This document shows, in pieces, positions 9,084 to 17,614 of a DNA stretch of 64,000 bases (positions are counted from its first letter, which is position 1; every line of letters starts with the position of its first letter). Where the stretch lies: assembly GCA_947489315.1 (NCBI GenBank), contig CANLCX010000001.1, positions 437,501-501,500 of the forward strand, in the 5' to 3' direction. Under the pieces are notes generated by a model. That model searched no databases. It was not told the DNA's origin and saw only the letters and a program-made list of their open reading frames with translations. Made by a program: the position numbers and the translations under genes. This DNA comes from an uncultured Sphingomonadaceae bacterium (GTDB taxonomy: Bacteria; Pseudomonadota; Alphaproteobacteria; Sphingomonadales; Sphingomonadaceae).

Positions 9084-10214
9084 TTGCGGCCGAAAATTCT
9101 CTTCATCATCAATTCCCTAACCGGCGGTGGCGCGGAGCGCGTTATGGCCGCTTTGCTGCTCTATTCAGAGGCTTTTCGGGACCGCTATGACATGGCGCTG
9201 GCCTTGTTGGACGATGAACCGGCTGCCTATGAGATACCGGAATGGATCACCCTTCATCAGCTCGACTGCCGCGGCAGTCTGTTACGATCGATCCGCCAAT
9301 TGCGATCGCTCGAACGATCTTTGCGTCCGGCGGCAACGCTCAGTTTTCTGACGCGTGCTAATGTTGCAAGTTGGGCGAGCCGAGCCGGAACCGGCAGGCC
9401 TTGGATCATCAGCGAGCGGGTGAATACCGGTGCGCACCTTGGCACTGGCCTTTCCGGACATATGGGTCGCGGCCTCGTCCGACTATCTTATCGCCATGCC
9501 ACTCATATTATTGCCGTTTCGCAGGGTGTCGCCGATAATCTGTCAGATGAATTCGGTATACCGAGCGATATTATAAGCGTTATCGCCAATCCCGTCGATA
9601 CCGTGCGCATTGCCCGGCAGGCGTTGGAAAAATATCCTGCCCATCCGGATGAACCCTATATTATTGCAATGGGCCGTCTCGTGGAGAATAAGAATTTTGG
9701 CCTGTTGATTGACGCTTTCGCGGCGTCGTCGATTGCCGGAAAACTCATCATCATTGGGGATGGCCCACTGCGCGCTGATCTTGAAAGGCAAATTGCAGAT
9801 CATGGTTTGGAGGATCGGGTTATCCTGCCCGGCTTTGTCCAGAACCCTTTCCCCTTATTGGCCGATGCCCAAATTTTTGTGCTGCCGTCCAATGCTGAAG
9901 GCTTTCCCAACGCCTTGGTAGAGGCAATGAGCACCGGCACGGCGGTGATTGCGACCAATTGCAGATCCGGACCATCGGAGATTCTTGCGAACACAAATAG
10001 CTTAAAGATTGAAAACATGATGGTCGCTGATTTTGGCATCCTGGTGCCGTGCAACAATATCGCGGCCATGGCCGATTCTTTGCGCTATTTGCAGGATGAT
10101 GAGCCTCGCAAACGCTTCGCTCAACTCGCTTTGACCCGTACCAAAGACTATACACCGGAAAAGGCGGCACAGCGCTATTGGCACGTGATAGAGAAGAGCA
10201 TTCACACGGCGTAG
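9084..10214 (+). CDS. Glycosyltransferase family 4 protein
   Basis: A 376-residue GT-B retaining glycosyltransferase. The N-terminal domain begins RPKILFIINSLTGGGAERVM. The C-terminal donor-binding domain carries AMGRLVENKNF, IIGDGPLRADLE and the E-x7-E motif EGFPNALVEAMS near residue 272. The start is TTG at 9084, as no ATG exists before the conserved N-terminus. Its gene lies 114 bp behind the small membrane protein gene and belongs to the plus-strand polysaccharide unit. The GT4 family is certain; the sugar is unknown. Confidence 0.9.
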   Translation: MRPKILFIINSLTGGGAERVMAALLLYSEAFRDRYDMALALLDDEPAAYEIPEWITLHQLDCRGSLLRSIRQLRSLERSLRPAATLSFLTRANVASWASRAGTGRPWIISERVNTGAHLGTGLSGHMGRGLVRLSYRHATHIIAVSQGVADNLSDEFGIPSDIISVIANPVDTVRIARQALEKYPAHPDEPYIIAMGRLVENKNFGLLIDAFAASSIAGKLIIIGDGPLRADLERQIADHGLEDRVILPGFVQNPFPLLADAQIFVLPSNAEGFPNALVEAMSTGTAVIATNCRSGPSEILANTNSLKIENMMVADFGILVPCNNIAAMADSLRYLQDDEPRKRFAQLALTRTKDYTPEKAAQRYWHVIEKSIHTA

Positions 10215-10268
10215 CTGCGGTTCAGCTTGCTGTTCAACCTTGGGGCTAAACAAGGAGTTGAAGCATAT

Positions 10269-11567
10269 ATGCATCAGCCTGGCCTCGGGATAAAAATCTC
10301 GGTGATCTTAGTCGCAATGCTGCCTGGCACTGTTCATGCGCAGCAGTCCGAAGTGCTGGAGGATTTTCGTGATGAAAGCCTGCAGTTTCAGCGCCCCGAT
10401 ATCCTCAGTGTGCAGGAGCGGCCTCAACCCGCTTTTGACCCTGTGCCTTACCGTATTGGTGGGGCCGAGATCATGCCGAGTATCACCGTCGACACTCTAT
10501 ATGACAGCAATATTTTCGCCGTGCGGGATGCCAGTGACGACCTGATCGTCCGGGTCAGACCCCGACTGACGGCATCTAAACAGCTGGGCAGTTTCAACAT
10601 TGAGACCGCAGCCGAGTTGGATCACAGGCAATATATCAGTACGAATAGCCAAAGCACGACGGATTATGTCCTGGGCTTGCGTGGCCGCTTTGATCTGGAC
10701 CGCGAAAGCCAGATCTATGTGGGTACGCGCAATGGTCAGCGCACCGAGGATCGGACTGACCCTGCTTCGCCGCTCAATCTGCAAAAGCCGGTGCAATATC
10801 GCTTCGCTTCGGCTTTTGCGGGGGCAGCGCGGACGTTCGGCCAACTCCGGATTGCTGGCCGCGCGGGGGTGGAAACGCGCAATTATGAAGATGGTCGCGA
10901 TGGACTGGACGTCCTTGTAGATCAGGATTTTCGGAACCGGACCGTCTTAACCGGCGATCTCGGCGCTGAATTTGCGGTCAGCCCGGATCTGTCGGTTTTT
11001 GTTAACGGAACCGTCAACCAGCGGAATTATGTGGACCAGTCATTGCTGTCGCCTTCTCGCGATTCCAAGGGCTATGAAGTTACCGCCGGGACGAGTTTCC
11101 AGCTGAGCAAACTCATCCGCTCGGAAATTGGCGTCGGCTATTTTCAGCAAAATTTCGAAGATGCAGATTTCGAGGATGTCGACGGCTTTGCCGCACGGGC
11201 CAAGCTTGAATATTTTGTCACGCCTCTCGTGACGCTGACGGCGCGCGCCAATCGCGGCGTTGAGGAATCCTCGACGCTGGGTTCGGGCGCCTATGTCGCT
11301 ACATCCTTTTCCCTGACGGCGGATTATGAGCTTTTGCGCAATCTGATTGTCAGTGCGAGCATCAGCTACGAAGAGGATCGGTTTCAGGACATCGATCGGG
11401 ACTATGATATTACCGGCGCAAGGATGGGCGTCGAGTGGCGTCTCAGCCCGCGTTATTCGCTGCATGCACAATATGATTTTCGTGATCAGGATGCTTCGGG
11501 CACGTTCCCAGGGCGCGAATTTTCCCGGCACCGTTTCCTGGCGGGCATCACCATAGCAGGAATGTGA
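10269..11567 (+). CDS. Outer-membrane beta-barrel protein of polysaccharide cluster (BBP2-like)
   Basis: I start at ATG 10269, with AAGGAG at about 10252; this gives a clean signal peptide MHQPGLGIKISVILVAMLPG ending in VHA|QQ. The mature protein of about 408 residues is rich in alternating amphipathic strands (for example YEVTAGTSFQLSKLIRSEIGVGYF and YSLHAQYDFRDQDASG). It ends with a short beta segment typical of outer-membrane barrels of the BBP2_2 (Pfam 10082) type found in alphaproteobacterial exopolysaccharide loci. It may form the outer-membrane exit for the polymer or an accessory channel. It is followed after 1 bp by the beta-helix protein gene, so the two are probably co-translated. 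Confidence 0.83.
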   Translation: MHQPGLGIKISVILVAMLPGTVHAQQSEVLEDFRDESLQFQRPDILSVQERPQPAFDPVPYRIGGAEIMPSITVDTLYDSNIFAVRDASDDLIVRVRPRLTASKQLGSFNIETAAELDHRQYISTNSQSTTDYVLGLRGRFDLDRESQIYVGTRNGQRTEDRTDPASPLNLQKPVQYRFASAFAGAARTFGQLRIAGRAGVETRNYEDGRDGLDVLVDQDFRNRTVLTGDLGAEFAVSPDLSVFVNGTVNQRNYVDQSLLSPSRDSKGYEVTAGTSFQLSKLIRSEIGVGYFQQNFEDADFEDVDGFAARAKLEYFVTPLVTLTARANRGVEESSTLGSGAYVATSFSLTADYELLRNLIVSASISYEEDRFQDIDRDYDITGARMGVEWRLSPRYSLHAQYDFRDQDASGTFPGREFSRHRFLAGITIAGM

Positions 11568-11568
11568 T

Positions 11569-12570
11569 ATGACCGATTATCTCGACCGCCGAACTGTCGT
11601 TGCCGCCATCGCTTTGGCCTCGCTTGCCGGATGTTCTCGCTCGGCAAAGGCCGCGACGATAGACGGTCGAACCTTTCAGGGCGATGGTTCTGGTGAAGGC
11701 TTACGAGCGCAATCGAGGCTTATCATCAAAAATTCAAAATTCCTCAATTTGGGGAACGGCGCGATACGTGTGAATGTCGCGACTGACGGGTTGGTGGTGG
11801 AACAGGTGCAGGGGAGAGACCTGTACCGCTTTCTCGAAAATACCGCTTCGGATCGCTCTAACCCCGCTTCGCTGACGAATTTTACACTGCGTAAAATTAC
11901 CGGAGACGACATAAAGCGAGCGATGACGCGTATTCGCTATGGATCGCGGGACGGCGTGATCGAAGACGTGATCGCGCGGGCCAGCGCTGAGACAGAACGC
12001 TATTGCACCGGCTTTGTCCTCGATGACGAGGCGCAGTCGATCATCTATCGCCGATGCGAGGCCCATGGTTTTGCCGAGCAAGGCCGGTCGAGCAGTGATT
12101 ATTGGAATGGCGACGGCTTTTCCGACGAGCGTGGAAATAAGGCGATTCAGTATCTGAGCTGTATCGCCACAGGCAGCACCGATGGCGGCTTTGATCTGAA
12201 ATCCACCGATGTGCGGCTGACCAATTGTGTGGCTAAAGACAATAAACGCAATTTCCGTCTATGGGGCAGCGGCACGCTTGAAAACTGTCGCAGTGAAAAC
12301 CCGCGATCACGTGGCGGATCGGGCAGGCCGGGTCATTTTTCTTTTCATGGCGGCACAGCAAAATATGTCATCGATCGACCCGTGGTGCGCGCCGCATCCG
12401 ATAATGATACGCCGGTTTTCCTGTTTGATAGTGACGCGCCGGCCAATGTCGAAATCCGCAATGCCGATATAGACGCTCCGGGCGCGCCGCTTGTGCTTGC
12501 AGAGAATAGCGAGCCGAATATCACATGGGTTCCAGCCCGCGAAGAGCAGAATATCCGGACTGCCGAATAG
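11569..12570 (+). CDS. Secreted right-handed parallel beta-helix protein
   Basis: A 333-residue exported protein. The N-terminus, MTDYLDRRTVVAAIALASLA then GC, resembles a lipoprotein or Tat-like signal, with lipobox LAGC at residues 19-22. The body is made of short repeating turns (SRLIIKNSKFLNLGNGAIRV, LVVEQVQGRDL, IQYLSCIATGSTDGGFDL, VRLTNCVAKDNKRNFRLWG), as in right-handed beta-helix proteins such as polysaccharide lyases and epimerases. It follows the outer-membrane barrel gene by 1 bp. A role as periplasmic lyase, epimerase or polymer-binding protein is inference; I cannot identify catalytic residues. Confidence 0.8.
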   Translation: MTDYLDRRTVVAAIALASLAGCSRSAKAATIDGRTFQGDGSGEGLRAQSRLIIKNSKFLNLGNGAIRVNVATDGLVVEQVQGRDLYRFLENTASDRSNPASLTNFTLRKITGDDIKRAMTRIRYGSRDGVIEDVIARASAETERYCTGFVLDDEAQSIIYRRCEAHGFAEQGRSSSDYWNGDGFSDERGNKAIQYLSCIATGSTDGGFDLKSTDVRLTNCVAKDNKRNFRLWGSGTLENCRSENPRSRGGSGRPGHFSFHGGTAKYVIDRPVVRAASDNDTPVFLFDSDAPANVEIRNADIDAPGAPLVLAENSEPNITWVPAREEQNIRTAE

Positions 12571-12917
12571 GGATATTGCAGAAAGTCCTGTCCTACAACA
12601 CCACCGATCAGCTATGCTAATCGGCGAGGCAGATCCCTAGGGCCACAATCTGTTTGGAAGGCAGGCAAGGAGGAATGATTTTAGGCGATTCTGTGTATAA
12701 ACTGTATAAACTGGGCAAAATCCCAAACCGCGTTCTGGCCATGGATCACTTACAGGCTGTGCTTGACATTATCGGCCAGAATCTCCCGCTTTCCCAGAAA
12801 ACTGCAATTTTTTTCTGAAAACTGTGAGAAGTTTGGCCTTAACCAGTCGATTAAATTGTCATTTGCAACCTTGTCTCGGGAATGGCATAGTAGATGCAAA
12901 GCTGGGAGAGACGGCAA
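12571..12917. other. Intergenic region before the monooxygenase pair
   Basis: 347 bp between the beta-helix gene and the first monooxygenase. It holds a candidate 47-residue ORF (12675-12818) with a strong AAGGAGG, and a tandem 9-mer TGTATAAAC starting near 12694. GGGAGAG at 12904-12910 serves as ribosome-binding site for the monooxygenase at 12918. No terminator with a clear T-tract is visible after the polysaccharide unit. Confidence 0.5.
12675..12818 (+). CDS. Candidate small ORF, 47 residues, unknown
   Basis: ATG at 12675, stop TGA at 12816-12818. The product begins MILGDSVYKLYKLGKIPNRV. A perfect AAGGAGG lies immediately before the ATG, which is closer than ideal spacing. Support comes from a second locus at 53389-53527 with 25 of 27 identical bases (12686-12712 versus 53407-53433) whose translation continues in a similar pattern (YKLYxL then G-K/Q then ER/NR-V/I). 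The second copy is frameshifted. I do not recognise the family. It may be a real small protein, a decayed gene fragment, or a repeat with chance coding capacity. Confidence 0.35.
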   Translation: MILGDSVYKLYKLGKIPNRVLAMDHLQAVLDIIGQNLPLSQKTAIFF

Positions 12918-14456
12918 ATGGCTACGCAGATAAAAGAGACAAGCGGCAATGCGTCACAGGCACCGATAATATCGGTTGATGTCCTGATCGTGGGCGCGGG
13001 CATTTCCGGTATCGGGATGGCGGTCCATCTGCGAGACAAATGTCCTGGCAAAAGTTTTGCCTTGGTGGAGCGTCGTGACGAGATCGGCGGCACATGGAAT
13101 CTCTTTCAATATCCCGGCATCCGTTCGGACAGCGACATGCACACCTTGGGCTATAAATTTGAACCCTGGACCGAGCAAAAGGCCATTGCCGATGGTCCGT
13201 CGATCATGGACTATCTTCACCGGATCAAGGCGAAACATGATTTGGAAAAGCACATCCATTTTGGCCACAAAGTGCTGTCCGCAAGCTGGTCTAGTGAAGA
13301 TGCGCGCTGGACCGTGACAGCCGAGACGTCAGACGGCAGCCTAGCCGTGATGCACGCCAATTTCCTTTACATGGGGTCTGGCTATTATGATTATGATCAG
13401 GGCTATGATGCCAAAATAGAGGGCATTGAAAATTTCAAGGGCGATGTCGTCCACCCGCAATTCTGGCCCAAAGATTTCGACTATAGCGGCAAGAAGATCG
13501 TGATCATTGGTAGCGGCGCAACAGCGGTGACCATCGTTCCGGTTATGGCTGAAAAGGCGGCGCATGTGACGATGCTACAGCGCACCCCGACATGGTATTT
13601 TGCCCGCAATGCCAAGGATCATCTCGCCAATTTCCTGCGCAAGATCATGCCGGATCAATGGGCCTATAACATCATCCGCTGGAAAAACGTGAAGATGCAG
13701 GACCTGACCTTTAACATGGCGCGGAACCAGCCAGAGAAAATCGTCAAAAAGCTTGAGAAACCGCTCAAGAAAGAGCTTGGCGATAAATATAACAAAGAAG
13801 ATTATACCCCGCCTTATGGTCCTTGGGAGCAGCGTCTGTGCCTCGTTCCCGACAGTGATATGTTCAAGGCGATTAGCGCTGGCACAGCGGACGTCAAAAC
13901 CGGTCATATCGAGACCGTGACCGCCGATGGCATCAAGCTGAAATCCGGCGAAACGCTGGACGCGGACGTGATTGTCACTGCCACCGGCCTGAAGCTGGCT
14001 GTGGCCGGCAAGGTCGCGTTTGAAGTCGATGGCAAGCCGATTAATTTCCACGGTCATTTCTATTATAAAGGCTGCATGTTCTCTGACATTCCAAACATGG
14101 CGATTGTCTTTGGCTATCTCAACGCATCGTGGACGCTCAAGGCAGATATTGTTTCGGAATATACCTGTCGCTTGCTCAACCATATGGACGCAACGAGCAC
14201 GCGGATTGCCAACCCGGTTCTGTCCGAAACATTGGAAGAGGAAGAACTGTTCGACTTTTCCTCGGGCTATATCAAGCGCTCCATCAACGAACTGCCGCGC
14301 AACAGTACAAAAATGCCGTGGAAGCTAAATCAGGATTATCTGTTTGATAAAAAGATTCTGATTAAAGAAGCCGTCGATGATGGCGTGATCCAGTTTTATG
14401 GGCCGAATAGCCAAGCGACGACGGGCCCCGAGCCTGAACTCGAAGCGGCAGAGTAA
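12918..14456 (+). CDS. FAD-dependent Baeyer-Villiger-type monooxygenase 1
   Basis: A class B flavin monooxygenase of about 512 residues that inserts oxygen into a carbonyl or hydroxylates a hydrophobic substrate using NADPH and O2. The FAD-binding DVLIVGAGISGIG is followed by GGTWNLFQYPGIRSDSDM. The Baeyer-Villiger fingerprint F-x-G-x3-H-x3-W-P appears as FKGDVVHPQFWP, and the second Rossmann motif IIGSGATAVT binds NADPH. I chose ATG 12918 because GGGAGAG lies 8 bases before it; the ATG at 12894 lacks a site. The neighbouring gene at 14513 encodes a close paralogue. The substrate (cyclic ketone, terpenoid or steroid-like) is unknown. Confidence 0.9.
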   Translation: MATQIKETSGNASQAPIISVDVLIVGAGISGIGMAVHLRDKCPGKSFALVERRDEIGGTWNLFQYPGIRSDSDMHTLGYKFEPWTEQKAIADGPSIMDYLHRIKAKHDLEKHIHFGHKVLSASWSSEDARWTVTAETSDGSLAVMHANFLYMGSGYYDYDQGYDAKIEGIENFKGDVVHPQFWPKDFDYSGKKIVIIGSGATAVTIVPVMAEKAAHVTMLQRTPTWYFARNAKDHLANFLRKIMPDQWAYNIIRWKNVKMQDLTFNMARNQPEKIVKKLEKPLKKELGDKYNKEDYTPPYGPWEQRLCLVPDSDMFKAISAGTADVKTGHIETVTADGIKLKSGETLDADVIVTATGLKLAVAGKVAFEVDGKPINFHGHFYYKGCMFSDIPNMAIVFGYLNASWTLKADIVSEYTCRLLNHMDATSTRIANPVLSETLEEEELFDFSSGYIKRSINELPRNSTKMPWKLNQDYLFDKKILIKEAVDDGVIQFYGPNSQATTGPEPELEAAE

Positions 14457-14485
14457 TTCCATTTTCTATACCAAAGGCTTGTAAT

Positions 14486-14499
14486 TGACATTAATGTCA
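14486..14499. promoter_or_regulatory. Palindromic operator-like site upstream of monooxygenase 2
   Basis: A perfect 14-bp palindrome, TGACATTAATGTCA, ends 13 bp before the second monooxygenase ATG. Its size and symmetry suit a TetR-family or other dimeric regulator. The 18 bases from 14486 (the site plus GTAG) match the sequence upstream of the P450 gene (54440-54457) at 16 positions. No regulator gene is adjacent. Confidence 0.5.
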
Positions 14500-14512
14500 G
14501 TAGATAAACTAT

Positions 14513-16024
14513 ATGGAAAATGAAATTCTCGATGTTCTCATTGTTGGTGCTGGCCTGTCCGGGATTGGCGCTGCCGTTCACCTGACCAAGCGCTGTGCTG
14601 GCAAAAGCTTCGCCATTGTCGAAGGGCGCGAACGGCTGGGCGGCACTTGGGATTTGTTCCGCTATCCCGGCATTCGTTCGGATAGCGACATGTATACGCT
14701 GGGCTATAATTTCAAACCTTGGACTGCCCGCAAAGCCATTGCTGACGCGCCTTCGATCCTTAAATATCTCCACGAGACGGTGGATGAATATAAGCTGGAA
14801 GACAAAATCCGGTTCAACCGGAAAGTCGTGAATGCCAGCTGGTCGAGCAAAGAGGCGCTGTGGACCGTCAGCCTGAAACATGGTGACGGATCGAGCAGCA
14901 CCATAAAATGCAATTTCCTCCACATGTGTTCTGGCTATTATAGCTATGATGAAGCCCATAGTCCCGATTTTCCGGGCAAAGAGGCTTTTGCAGGGCAGAT
15001 TGTACATCCGCAATTCTGGCCCGAAACCATCGACTATGCTGGCAAGAAAATAGTGGTTATCGGTAGCGGCGCGACCGCTGTGACTTTGGTGCCATCCCTG
15101 GCTGAAACGGCGAGCCATGTGACCATGCTCCAGCGTTCTCCGACTTATATTGTGTCGCTGCCCGGCGAAGATAAATGGGCGCTGCGGTTCCGGAAATTTA
15201 TGCCTGGTAAGCTGGCCTATCTGCTCGCGCGCTGGAAAAATGTGCTGTGGGGCCTGTTTACGTTCAACCTTGCGCGTAACAAACCAAAGGCTTTCAAAAA
15301 GCGCATATTGGATATGGTGAAAGAAGAAATGGGTGAGGGCGTTGATATGACGCATTTCACGCCCAGCTATAATCCGTGGGATCAGCGTCTATGTCTGGTA
15401 CCGGACAGCGATTTATTCAGTGCGATTAAATCGGGCAAAGCGTCTGTTGTTACTGACCAAATCGAACACTTTACGGAAGCCGGCATAGTGCTGAAGTCTG
15501 GCGAAACGCTGGAAGCCGATATTATTGTCACGGCAACGGGCTTGAAAATGCTGACCGGCGGTAGCGCCGCTATTGAAGTTGACGGTGAGCCAGTCGTTTT
15601 CGGCGAAAAAATCAACTATAAAGGCGTCATGTTTTCTGGTGTTCCCAATTTCGGCATGACGATGGGTTACACCAATGCAAGCTGGACATTGAAAGCCGAT
15701 CTAACCAGCGAATATGTTTGCCGGTTGATAAACTTCATGGACAAAAATGGCACGCAGATAGCAACGCCAACTCTGCCTGCTGACGGTTCCGTGGGAACCG
15801 AACCGATGCTCGATTTTACCTCCGGCTATGTCCAGAGGGCCATCAAGGATTTACCGAAGCAGGGAGACCGCAAACCTTGGCGGCTCAATCAGAATTATCC
15901 CAAGGACATTATCAACTTGCGCCATAAGGCCGTTGATGATGGCGTATTGGTCTTTGCCAAAGCGGGAAGCCCGTCGCCAAAGCCATCTCAAGATACTCCG
16001 GAAAAGGACTCGGTTGCGGCCTGA
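14513..16024 (+). CDS. FAD-dependent Baeyer-Villiger-type monooxygenase 2
   Basis: A 503-residue paralogue of the upstream gene, aligned throughout: DVLIVGAGLSGIGAAVHL (FAD), GGTWDLFRYPGIRSDSDM, the fingerprint FAGQIVHPQFWP and NADPH motif VIGSGATAVT. The start must be ATG 14513, since the FAD motif follows six residues later. No Shine-Dalgarno sequence is visible, so translation may be leaderless or weakly initiated. The gap of 56 bp to the first enzyme contains a perfect palindrome, so this copy is probably regulated on its own. Tandem duplication with divergence suggests related but distinct substrates. Confidence 0.9.
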   Translation: MENEILDVLIVGAGLSGIGAAVHLTKRCAGKSFAIVEGRERLGGTWDLFRYPGIRSDSDMYTLGYNFKPWTARKAIADAPSILKYLHETVDEYKLEDKIRFNRKVVNASWSSKEALWTVSLKHGDGSSSTIKCNFLHMCSGYYSYDEAHSPDFPGKEAFAGQIVHPQFWPETIDYAGKKIVVIGSGATAVTLVPSLAETASHVTMLQRSPTYIVSLPGEDKWALRFRKFMPGKLAYLLARWKNVLWGLFTFNLARNKPKAFKKRILDMVKEEMGEGVDMTHFTPSYNPWDQRLCLVPDSDLFSAIKSGKASVVTDQIEHFTEAGIVLKSGETLEADIIVTATGLKMLTGGSAAIEVDGEPVVFGEKINYKGVMFSGVPNFGMTMGYTNASWTLKADLTSEYVCRLINFMDKNGTQIATPTLPADGSVGTEPMLDFTSGYVQRAIKDLPKQGDRKPWRLNQNYPKDIINLRHKAVDDGVLVFAKAGSPSPKPSQDTPEKDSVAA

Positions 16025-16067
16025 TTAGGCACTCGCGTTCCGATCATACAGCAGCTATAGCACAGGC

Positions 16068-17489
16068 ATGACCGACTTTAAGACATTGATAGAGGCCGAT
16101 AAAGGCCAGCCTGCCCGCACCATCCGGATATTGGATGTGAACATTTTCGAAGACTGGTTGAAAGACCAGCCTGATAGCGTTCGCAGCATAGTGAAGGCTT
16201 ATAAATTTGTCGCCAATCCGGAATCATATCTGATCCTTCCGGTCACCGGCGCGAAGGGCAAGGAAGAAAAATCGCAGCAAGGCGACTTCACGGTGGTTGC
16301 CGGCGTGATTAATCACAAGAAACTAGACCCATGGGCGCTTGCCAAGCTGGGCGGCAAATTGCCGGAAGGCAAATATCGTTTGGCTGGTGCCAGCGCCAAG
16401 GACGCGCTTTTCGGCTGGTTAATCCCCCAGCATGAGTTTGATCAATACAAGGAATTACCGGATCGTCAGGGGCCAAGCGTGCTGTTGGTCAAGGACGAGA
16501 TCGGACAAGTCGACGAAGCTGTCCGGCAAGCGGAAGCCACGGCTTTGGTGCGCGATATGGTCAATACGCCGGCCGCTGATATGGGGCCGGACAAGCTTGA
16601 GGATATTGTCGAAAATCTGGCCGAAAAATATGGCGGGGACCTGAAAGTCACGCGCGGTGACACGCTGGAGAAGCATTTCCCAATGATCCATGGCGTGGGC
16701 AAAGCGGCAATGCGTGAACATGCGCCGCGCTTGATTGAGTTGAAATGGGGCAAGACAGATGCGCCGAAAATAGCGATTGTCGGCAAAGGTGTGACCTTTG
16801 ATAGCGGCGGGCTATCGATGAAGTCTCCGGCGGGCATGCTGATCATGAAGAAAGACATGGGCGGCGCAGCCCATGCCATCGCACTGGCGAAGATGATCAT
16901 GGAGGCGAAATTGCCGGTGCAGCTCCATTTGCTTGTGCCAGCGGTTGAAAATTCGGTCGATGGTCATGCCTTGCGCCCGGGGGATATCCTCAACAGCCGC
17001 AAGGGTCTGACGGTGGAAATTGGCAATACCGATGCCGAGGGACGCTTGGTCCTGGGGGATGCGCTGACACTGGCCGGCGAAGAAGAGCCCGAGCTGATTA
17101 TGGATTTTGCAACTCTGACCGGCGCAGCTCGTGTTGCGTTGGGACCGGACTTGCCAGCTTTATTCTGCAGCGATGATGAAATGGCGGCCGGCCTTATCGA
17201 CGGTGGTGACGAGGAAGATGATCCTCTATGGCGTATGCCATTATGGGCGCGCTATGAATATCGCCTCAATAGCCCGATTGCCGATACCAATAATGTGGCC
17301 GTCGGCTCTTTTGCAGGCTGCATAACAGCCGCATTATTCCTGAAAAAATTTGTCCCGAAAGATATCGCTTGGGCGCATTTTGACACTTATGCATGGCGGC
17401 CAGCGAGCAAGGCAGGGCGGCCCAAGGGCGGCGAGGCATTGGGTTTGCGAGCGAGCTGGCATTATTTGAAAGCACGTTACGGCAAATAG
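16068..17489 (+). CDS. Leucyl aminopeptidase family (M17) metallopeptidase
   Basis: A 473-residue cytosolic aminopeptidase of the PepA/PepB fold. The two-metal site and catalytic residues are in VGKGVTFDSGGLSMK, KKDMGGAAHAIALAKMI and the signature NTDAEGRLVLGDAL, which is the family hallmark. The N-terminal domain (about 150 residues) is divergent, as in alphaproteobacterial M17 proteins that differ from canonical PepA. It is a single gene between the monooxygenases and the NlpC/P60 gene. Its role is peptide turnover. Confidence 0.92.
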   Translation: MTDFKTLIEADKGQPARTIRILDVNIFEDWLKDQPDSVRSIVKAYKFVANPESYLILPVTGAKGKEEKSQQGDFTVVAGVINHKKLDPWALAKLGGKLPEGKYRLAGASAKDALFGWLIPQHEFDQYKELPDRQGPSVLLVKDEIGQVDEAVRQAEATALVRDMVNTPAADMGPDKLEDIVENLAEKYGGDLKVTRGDTLEKHFPMIHGVGKAAMREHAPRLIELKWGKTDAPKIAIVGKGVTFDSGGLSMKSPAGMLIMKKDMGGAAHAIALAKMIMEAKLPVQLHLLVPAVENSVDGHALRPGDILNSRKGLTVEIGNTDAEGRLVLGDALTLAGEEEPELIMDFATLTGAARVALGPDLPALFCSDDEMAAGLIDGGDEEDDPLWRMPLWARYEYRLNSPIADTNNVAVGSFAGCITAALFLKKFVPKDIAWAHFDTYAWRPASKAGRPKGGEALGLRASWHYLKARYGK

Positions 17490-17614
17490 GCTTTGCAGTC
17501 GCTGCTTGATCAACGGGTGGATTGTCGGTTAAGGGCGGCTGTTGTAACAGCTTTGTCATAAACATGGCCTTTTGCGATTTTTGCACAAGCTGTAAATGGG
17601 GTTGAAAAGAGTAA

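Noticed and set aside
12693-12701. TGTGTATAA as a DnaA box or replication-origin signal
   Set aside because: One copy only, not conserved in the related sequence at 53414 (TGCGTATAA), and no origin-associated genes nearby.
14485-14513. TTGACA at 14485 as a -35 box for monooxygenase 2
   Set aside because: A -10 box at normal spacing would overlap the ATG at 14513, placing the transcript start inside the gene. The TTGACA is better explained as part of the palindrome.
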